DNA of 16,860 nt from Raoultibacter massiliensis. GTDB taxonomy: Bacteria; Actinomycetota; Coriobacteriia; Coriobacteriales; Eggerthellaceae. Both the position numbers and the translations under genes were made by a program. The stretch lies in the NCBI RefSeq assembly GCF_900199545.1, contig NZ_LT962671.1:1605142-1622001 (forward strand), in the 5' to 3' direction. The notes below the pieces were generated by a model. The model did no database searches. It worked only from the letters and a program-made list of their open reading frames with translations, and was not told the DNA's origin. The stretch's first letter is position 1. Every line of letters starts with the position of its first letter. Of the stretch, positions 12,121 through 16,860 are shown in pieces.

Positions 12121-14382
12121 CTAATCGCTCAGTCCGTCTACTTTTCTGATCTCGCACATCACGCCTTTGTAGGGAGCCCCGAAGCCAAGCTTGCCGATCT
12201 CCTTATGCGGGAGCAACTCGTTGATGTTCGATTTCCAAACTCCGAACAGGTTTGGCTCCTCGCCGTCCTGCTCGGGATACCACCAGCCATGGCGGGTGTG
12301 CACGACGCGCGGATCGATGATGGCGGTGATGTGCGCCTTTTCGCGCGCTTTGCCGAACGGGCTTGCGATCTCAACCCAATCGCCCTCTTCGATACCGTAG
12401 CTTGCAGCGGTTTCCGGATGGATTTCAACGACGGGCCACGGCGTGATCTCGCGCATCTGGGCCAATTGGCGGTGCTCGGAATGGAACGAGGCGTAATCGC
12501 GGGCGCCGGTGGTCATGATAAGCGGGTATTCCTCGGCAAGCTCCGGATGGCTCGTCTCGTCCCAGCGGGGCTTCTCGAAGTACGGCAGCGGATCCTCGCC
12601 CCACGCCTCGTACACGATGGAATACAGCTCGACCTTGCCGGTCACGGTGTTGAATCCGGGTTCGCCGTCGGGACGCAGCATGCCCTTCTCGTACTTCCTG
12701 TACGTATAGCTCGGCTGATAGCAACCGATCTGGCGCAGATCGTCGAACGTGAAACCGTATTCGGGAACGAGCAGCGAATCGAAGAAATCCTCGACCGAAT
12801 CGTAGGGCCAGCCGGCCGGATTCAATCGCTTGCCCAGCTCGAGATCGATCTCGAGGTCGGATTTGCATTCACCGCGCCTTGAAGCCTTGTTCATGCAACC
12901 CAGGAACACCGAGTTGCGCCCGTAGTGCGGAAGCACGATGCCGTCATGCTCGGGGAAGGCCGAAAGCGGCAGGAATATATCCGCAAACGCCATGGCGGTG
13001 GGGGTCATGAACAAGTCGGTGCATACGGCGAAGTCGACCTTTTTGAGGGCTTCGTACCAGCGATGCGGCTGGGCGGAATTGGTGGGAGCGATCAGATTCG
13101 TCGAATTGAACCAGCTCATATGGATCTCGTAGGGATCGCCCGTCTCGAGCACGTCGAGCGTGACATCGGGATGGGTGGTTGCATGGGTGTACGCGAGCGC
13201 CGGATATTCTTCGGCCCCGATGCGCTGCGCCCAATCCTCTTCCGCGACGAATTGCCTGCTGTCCATGCGCCACTTGCCCATGAAGCTGTTGGGTGCGCCG
13301 ACCGTCAGACCGCCGGGAACGTCGAGGTTGCCCGTGATGGCCGCAAGCGCGAGGATGGCGTGCCCCGCTTGGATGCCGTTGGACTGCTGGTCGATGGCGA
13401 GGCCCCATGCCATGGCACCCGGATGATGCGTGCCGAGATAGCGCGCCAAGGCGATGATCTGATCCTCGGGAATCCACGTCACTTCGGACACGTAGTCAAC
13501 CGGGAACTCCGCAGCGCGCTCCGCGAGCTCTTCGAAGCCATAGCACCAGTTTTCAACGAAGTCGTGATCGTAGAGGTCTTCTTTGACGATGATGTTGATG
13601 AGCCCCAGCGCCAGGCACGTGTCGGTTTGGGGCTTGATCTGAATCGTCCAGTTGCCTTCGCGGCATCCGAGCCACGTAACGCGCGGATCGATGCAGATGA
13701 TCCTGGTTCCGCGCTTCATGAGGTCGATGAGCGCATGGCCGTGCAGACCGTCGGGATTCGATGCGAGCGGAGCCTTGCCCCAGCATACGATGTAGTCGGG
13801 CACGACGTAGTTCGGATCGTCGTAGCGCTGCTCGAAGAAGCCCGCGTAGTCGATCTCGGGATAGCCTGCACCCAAAATGAAGTCGGACACCGTCGTACGG
13901 GGCCCGTAGCACGACCAACCCGATTGCGAATAGCAGTAATTCGGAGTTTGCAGCACGGAAAACGCGAGGGGGTAGCTGTACATGACCGCTTCGCGGCCCG
14001 TCCCCCCGTGAACCATGATGGAGCGCGCGCCGTACTTTTCCTTGATATCCTTAACCTGCTCCTCGATGATGTCGTAAGCCTCTTCCCATGTGATGCGCTC
14101 CCACTTGTCCTTGCCGCGGTCTTCGCGGGCGCGCTTCATGGGATAGATGATGCGATCGGGATGGTTGACGTATTCGACCAGATCGAGACCTGTAGCGTTC
14201 AGGCGCCCCTGGTAGATCGGATGCTCTTTGTCCCCCTCGACCTTGATGAGGTTCCCCTCCGCGTCAACAGTCAGCTCCATGCCCCATCCGACCGGATGCT
14301 CGCCCGGAGGAGACCAGGCGCAGGTCCTGAAGATGGTGGTGCCATCTGCCTGTTCGCGTTTCCATTCCTTTTTCATCGACAT
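12121..14382 (-). CDS. Molybdopterin (bis-MGD) oxidoreductase catalytic subunit, transhydroxylase/catechol-dehydroxylase-like
   Basis: A 753-residue member of the DMSO-reductase family. Visible parts: an N-terminal stretch FRTCAWSPPGEHPVGWG (18-34) where relatives carry [4Fe-4S] cysteines; the conserved VEGDKEHP and NHPDRIIYPMKR; KWERITWEEAYD (93-104); the probable Mo-ligand loop SGWSCYGPRT (154-163) with Cys158; the MGD-binding regions GTRIICIDPR (225-234) and AAITGNLDVPGG (347-358); and a C-terminal dinucleotide-binding domain with TGARDYASFHSEHRQL and GDWVEIASPFGKAREKA. No Tat signal, so cytosolic. ATG 14382 follows GAGGAG closely; a second ATG two codons on is equally possible. The closest characterised relatives by architecture are pyrogallol transhydroxylase and the Eggerthella/Gordonibacter catechol dehydroxylases; the substrate is inferred to be aromatic but is not shown. 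Confidence 0.88.
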   Translation of the reverse strand: MSMKKEWKREQADGTTIFRTCAWSPPGEHPVGWGMELTVDAEGNLIKVEGDKEHPIYQGRLNATGLDLVEYVNHPDRIIYPMKRAREDRGKDKWERITWEEAYDIIEEQVKDIKEKYGARSIMVHGGTGREAVMYSYPLAFSVLQTPNYCYSQSGWSCYGPRTTVSDFILGAGYPEIDYAGFFEQRYDDPNYVVPDYIVCWGKAPLASNPDGLHGHALIDLMKRGTRIICIDPRVTWLGCREGNWTIQIKPQTDTCLALGLINIIVKEDLYDHDFVENWCYGFEELAERAAEFPVDYVSEVTWIPEDQIIALARYLGTHHPGAMAWGLAIDQQSNGIQAGHAILALAAITGNLDVPGGLTVGAPNSFMGKWRMDSRQFVAEEDWAQRIGAEEYPALAYTHATTHPDVTLDVLETGDPYEIHMSWFNSTNLIAPTNSAQPHRWYEALKKVDFAVCTDLFMTPTAMAFADIFLPLSAFPEHDGIVLPHYGRNSVFLGCMNKASRRGECKSDLEIDLELGKRLNPAGWPYDSVEDFFDSLLVPEYGFTFDDLRQIGCYQPSYTYRKYEKGMLRPDGEPGFNTVTGKVELYSIVYEAWGEDPLPYFEKPRWDETSHPELAEEYPLIMTTGARDYASFHSEHRQLAQMREITPWPVVEIHPETAASYGIEEGDWVEIASPFGKAREKAHITAIIDPRVVHTRHGWWYPEQDGEEPNLFGVWKSNINELLPHKEIGKLGFGAPYKGVMCEIRKVDGLSD

Positions 14383-14775
14383 AATGCTCCTCTCGCCTCT
14401 TGCGCATGGATAAGCCCATGCAACTCGAACCGTGCGTCCACGTTTCATGGACAGCCGGAGCATACGATCGTCGGAAAGACGGCCTTACCATGCCCGCTAT
14501 GAACTTTTGGAAACGGGCTCATACGAGACAGGGTAATACCACTATTTATATTTGCGTGAGGATACTCATACTGCCTTGGGTAGAGAGGCGTTGAACAGGA
14601 AAAACGCCAGCAACATTCGGGAAATAAGGTAGTCGCCCGCCCTCCCGATGCATTCGAAACCTCGAATGCCCGCAACGTACCGCGGCGCCCTCATGCGACG
14701 GGAATCGACCGCAAGGGCCCCTCGTGCGGGAGCGCTTGCGCAGCAGAACCCCGCCATGCCCCAAAACCTGGAATT
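14383..14775 (-). other. Gene-free leader region upstream of the Mo-enzyme operon
   Basis: About 390 bases with no supported gene. On the transcribed minus strand it contains several hairpins: GCATGG/CCATGC (14404-14421) just before the ribosome binding site, a 7-bp stem with 3-base loop (14436-14452), and a perfect 8-bp stem with loop AACC (14650-14669). Short open frames here have no ribosome binding sites. A TATAAA-like element occurs near 14544-14549 without a good -35. If transcription begins in the inverted-repeat region the mRNA has a leader of about 400 bases. Confidence 0.5.
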
Positions 14776-14929
14776 CTGGCACAAAATTGGACCTGTGGCA
14801 ATTTAGAAATATATTACATTAATAAATTCCCCTGAAATGTTTGCATAATGCCTGATGGTAAAAATCACCGATGCGGTTTTCCCACACGGTATTCTATTAC
14901 ACTTTGCCACAGGTCCAATTTTGTGCCAG
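14776..14929. repeat. Perfect 26-bp inverted repeat flanking a 102-bp AT-rich promoter-like segment
   Basis: The left arm (14776-14801, starting CTGGCACAAAATTGG) and the right arm (14904-14929, ending CCAATTTTGTGCCAG) are exact reverse complements over 26 bases. The arms are separated by 102 bases (14802-14903) that are strikingly AT-rich for this genome. Centre-to-centre spacing is 128 bp. Outside the arms a further short complementary pair (AAACCTGG at 14764-14771 and CCAGGTTT at 14926-14933) is present. No target-site duplication is evident. The arrangement can be read as two operator sites for one regulator, as an invertible promoter, or as a tiny terminal-inverted-repeat element. Confidence 0.9.
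14811..14816 (-). promoter_or_regulatory. Candidate -10 element for the Mo-enzyme operon inside the inverted repeat
   Basis: TAATAT on the minus strand with a weak -35-like CATTTC 17 bases upstream, within the AT-rich segment. Transcription would start near 14804, next to the left arm of the inverted repeat, which would then act as a downstream operator. The poor -35 fits a promoter needing an activator such as the LuxR protein. Speculative. Confidence 0.35.
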
Positions 14930-14955
14930 GTTTCGAGAAATCGGGAACCGCTATG

Positions 14956-14994
14956 AAAAAAACGGCTGCAGGATTTCTCTCCTGCAGCCGTTTT
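14956..14994 (-). terminator. Rho-independent terminator of the AGCS symporter gene
   Basis: On the minus strand, 24 bases after the symporter stop codon, a 14-bp stem (core CGGCTGCAGG with complement, flanked by A-T pairs) with an 8-base loop runs into seven T residues. This is a textbook intrinsic terminator and separates the symporter from the Mo-enzyme operon. Confidence 0.92.
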
Positions 14995-15017
14995 CCGTCG
15001 AAGCGCTTGCGCGCAAG

Positions 15018-16433
15018 CTATTTGTTCTCGAGAACCGGAATGGGGGTTTCATCCTTCTCGTCGAGGTTCTTATCCCAAACGTAATGCTTTGTTTCGCGCG
15101 CGATAAGACCAGAAAGAGCCAGCACCACGATGATGTTGGGCACGGCCATGAGCGCATTGGTGATATCGGAAATGGTCCACACCAAATCGCCGATGCCGAT
15201 GGCGCCGAGGAACGCAACGGCCACATAGAGCACCTGGTACGGGCGGATGGCACGCTTGCCGAACAGATAGGTGACGCAACGGTTACCGTAGTAGGACCAT
15301 CCGAGGATCGTGGAATAGGCGAACAGGATCATGCCGAAGATGAGGATCGGCGTGCCGATGTAGGGAATCCTCGCAAACGCGGCACTCGTCAAATCGGCGC
15401 CCGCGGTAATCTGGCCACCCGCCATGATGTCGGGGTGGGCGATCACGGTCGATACGAGCACGATGCCCGTGAGCGCGCAGATGACGACCGTATCCCAGAA
15501 GGTGCCGGTCATGGAAACGAGCGCCTGCCGGGCGGGGTTGCGGGTGGTGGCCGCAGAGGCAACGATGGGTGCCGAGCCCATGCCCGACTCGTTGGAGAAC
15601 AGGCCGCGGGCGCAGCCGAACTGCAACGCCATCATGAGGCCCGACCCGACCGCTCCGCCGAACGCAGCTTTGGGCGTGAAGGCGCATTCGCAGATCAGGC
15701 AGATGGCCGGCCAAACGTACTCCCAGTTCATCCCGATGATGACGATGCAACCCCACGCGTAGGCGATCGCCATGAACGGCACGAGCTTCTCGCATACCTT
15801 CGAGATGACCTTGATGCCGCCGAAGATGACGATGGACACCATAATGACGATGGCAAGGCCGATTCCCCAGGTCGGGATCCCAGGCATGTTGGAGGTGATG
15901 ATGCCCGTCATGGCGCTCGACTGCACAGCCGAGCCGATGCCGAACGATGCGATGGATGCGAACAGCGCGAATGCGCCTGCACCCAACAGCGCCCACCACG
16001 GGGTTTTTCCGTTCTTCTCGAATGCGCGGCGCCACGCGTACATCGCACCGCCGAGCATGTTGCCGTTATGGTCCTTCACGCGGTATTTCACCGCAGCGTA
16101 GGTTTCAGAATACTTGGTCGCGATGCCGAATACGCCGGTGAGCCACATCCAAAGCACCGCTCCTGGGCCACCTGCGAGGATGGCCGTTGCAACGCCGACG
16201 ATGTTGCCGGTTCCGATCGTAGCCGAAAGCGCCGTGGTCAAAGCGCCGAACTGGCTGATATCCCCCTCTGCATCGGGATCCTTCGTAACCGAAAGCTTGA
16301 TGGCCTTCGGAATCTTTCGCTGGATGAACCCGGTCCTGATCGTCAGGAACAAGTGCGATCCCAGAAGCAGGATGATCATGGGAGGACCCCATACCGCTGC
16401 GTCGATATCGTTGATAAGCTGAACGATGTCCAT
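15018..16433 (-). CDS. AGCS-family sodium:alanine/glycine symporter
   Basis: A 471-residue membrane protein of the alanine-or-glycine:cation symporter family, importing alanine and/or glycine with sodium. Family marks: LSATIGTGNIVGVATAI (69-85), the AGCS signature GGPGAVLWMW (88-97) followed by KYSE, and GLFSNESGMGSAPIVASAA in the second half. Length and about 11 membrane segments are normal for the family, and the tail is short and charged (KNLDEKDETPIPVLENK). ATG 16433 has GAGAAAGGGG upstream; the longer frame to 16550 crosses the leader. It is a single-gene unit with its own promoter and terminator. A 14-bp palindrome GCTTGCGCGCAAGC (15005-15018) touches the stop codon. The preferred amino acid cannot be decided. 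Confidence 0.95.
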   Translation of the reverse strand: MDIVQLINDIDAAVWGPPMIILLLGSHLFLTIRTGFIQRKIPKAIKLSVTKDPDAEGDISQFGALTTALSATIGTGNIVGVATAILAGGPGAVLWMWLTGVFGIATKYSETYAAVKYRVKDHNGNMLGGAMYAWRRAFEKNGKTPWWALLGAGAFALFASIASFGIGSAVQSSAMTGIITSNMPGIPTWGIGLAIVIMVSIVIFGGIKVISKVCEKLVPFMAIAYAWGCIVIIGMNWEYVWPAICLICECAFTPKAAFGGAVGSGLMMALQFGCARGLFSNESGMGSAPIVASAATTRNPARQALVSMTGTFWDTVVICALTGIVLVSTVIAHPDIMAGGQITAGADLTSAAFARIPYIGTPILIFGMILFAYSTILGWSYYGNRCVTYLFGKRAIRPYQVLYVAVAFLGAIGIGDLVWTISDITNALMAVPNIIVVLALSGLIARETKHYVWDKNLDEKDETPIPVLENK

Positions 16434-16490
16434 GCAGACCCCTTTCTCTCCGATTGCGTTTTCCCCACAGAAACGAGAAGAGAGCCGACG

Positions 16491-16541
16491 CCGAAACCGA
16501 TTGCCGCCCGCAGCAGGGCGAAGCCGGGAATGCCGTTTCGG
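16491..16541 (-). promoter_or_regulatory. Structured leader of the symporter mRNA
   Basis: In the roughly 137-base leader, CCGAAAC (read on the minus strand at 16541-16535) pairs with GTTTCGG (16497-16491), enclosing a smaller GCCC/GGGC hairpin. It does not show the conserved core of a glycine riboswitch. It could be a regulatory structure or chance pairing in GC-rich DNA. Confidence 0.3.
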
Positions 16542-16576
16542 TATAAGCACTTTTCCGCGCTAAAGTAATGACGCAC

Positions 16577-16612
16577 ATTATAGCCAGTCGCCCTACGGTG
16601 GTTTGTTAACAA
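16577..16612 (-). promoter_or_regulatory. Promoter of the AGCS symporter with overlapping palindrome
   Basis: A perfect -10 TATAAT on the minus strand (16582-16577). The -35 region holds no close match to TTGACA, but the 10-bp palindrome TTGTTAACAA (16603-16612) sits at that place and may be an operator. Transcription would begin near 16570. Confidence 0.55.
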
Positions 16613-16860
16613 CAGGGAAATTCGCACCTAAGTACGGGGGGAACGGCGTCATACGGGCGGCGAAAGCAAGGCGGACTGCGCGCATGCGGGCAACGGAGGC
16701 GAGGCGGGCCGCACGTGTGCGGACGACGAGGGCGAGGCGGGCGGCACGGGGGCGGGCGGCGGCAAACCCGCGTTCGCCGGGGTATTTTCCCGCCACGCAG
16801 GGGGTGGGGGGTTTGTCGGCCCCGGCCGGATGCCCCCCGGAAAAGTAGGGGCGCTGTCTT
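16613..16860. other. Right-edge region without a supported gene
   Basis: Apart from the 33-bp repeats, this 248-base stretch is G-rich on the plus strand with several G-runs (for example around 16800-16812). Open frames exist on both strands because stop codons are rare in GC-rich repeats; I see no start with a ribosome binding site and no recognisable protein. Confidence 0.5.
16660..16758. repeat. Three degenerate 33-bp tandem repeats
   Basis: Units at 16660-16692, 16693-16725 and 16726-16758 share AGGCGG at fixed 33-base intervals (16669, 16702, 16735). Units two and three match at about 27 of 33 positions. A period of 33 is a multiple of three, so open frames on both strands show an 11-residue Arg/Ala-rich repeat, but neither has a ribosome binding site. 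Confidence 0.7.

Noticed and set aside
12925..14502. 525-residue plus-strand open frame opposite the molybdoenzyme
   Set aside because: Antisense shadow of a strongly conserved gene; no plausible start signal or family.
14776..14929. CRISPR or insertion-sequence remnant
   Set aside because: There are only two arms, in inverted orientation, with no spacer series, no transposase and no target-site duplication.
14871..16568. 565-residue plus-strand open frame opposite the symporter
   Set aside because: Composition is His/Asp/Arg-rich, typical of the complement of hydrophobic membrane codons; it also starts inside the inverted-repeat region with no ribosome binding site.
16434..16570. Glycine riboswitch before the AGCS symporter
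   Set aside because: Such riboswitches are common before this family, but the conserved aptamer core is not recognisable in the leader.
16593..16848. Small Arg/Ala-repeat proteins on either strand over the 33-bp repeats
   Set aside because: Both strands are open simply because the repeat is GC-rich with period divisible by three; no ribosome binding site or conserved sequence supports either.

Overview
The window is high-GC bacterial DNA. Its gene content points to a gut Coriobacteriia, most likely Eggerthellaceae (Eggerthella/Gordonibacter/Adlercreutzia type). The signs are a LuxR-type regulator with a large polytopic membrane domain, a DMSO-reductase-family molybdoenzyme in an operon with its own transporters, a cell-wall anchor of the LAXTG type, and AGGAG-type ribosome binding sites. 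The genus is inferred; no marker gene is present.

Left part (1-6245). On the minus strand, a cobalamin riboswitch (about 2478-2645) behind a TATAAT promoter precedes a secreted protein with two transcobalamin-like DUF4430 domains, an alpha/alpha toroid domain and a C-terminal LAKTG sorting signal. This looks like a bacterial counterpart of intrinsic factor/transcobalamin displayed on the cell wall. A second, acidic reading frame follows and runs off the left edge. On the plus strand lies a short O6-alkylguanine-DNA alkyltransferase-like gene. Converging on it is a translationally coupled pair of FAD oxidoreductases (HI0933/YhiN family, then COG2509 family), probably read from a leaderless transcript.

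Middle part (6419-14382), the most interesting region. A minus-strand cluster of eight genes reads, in transcription order: molybdopterin oxidoreductase catalytic subunit, small [4Fe-4S] subunit, three tiny proteins (one unknown, two Cys-rich zinc-ribbon-like), an MFS transporter, and an SLC13/DASS-type anion transporter. A plus-strand membrane-anchored LuxR regulator converges on its end, and a shared 13-bp-stem terminator separates them. This architecture (cytosolic Mo enzyme without Tat signal, small Fe-S partner, MFS transporter, adjacent membrane LuxR) resembles the inducible catechol dehydroxylase loci of Eggerthella lenta and Gordonibacter. The catalytic subunit has lost the N-terminal [4Fe-4S] ligands. 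The SLC13 protein lacks the usual SNT motifs. Upstream is a 635-base gene-free stretch with a perfect 26-bp inverted repeat flanking a 102-bp AT-rich segment, which is either a pair of operators or an invertible promoter.

Right part (15018-16860). A minus-strand AGCS-family sodium:alanine/glycine symporter has its own TATAAT promoter, a structured leader and a textbook intrinsic terminator. The last ~250 bases have no convincing gene but contain three degenerate 33-bp tandem repeats.
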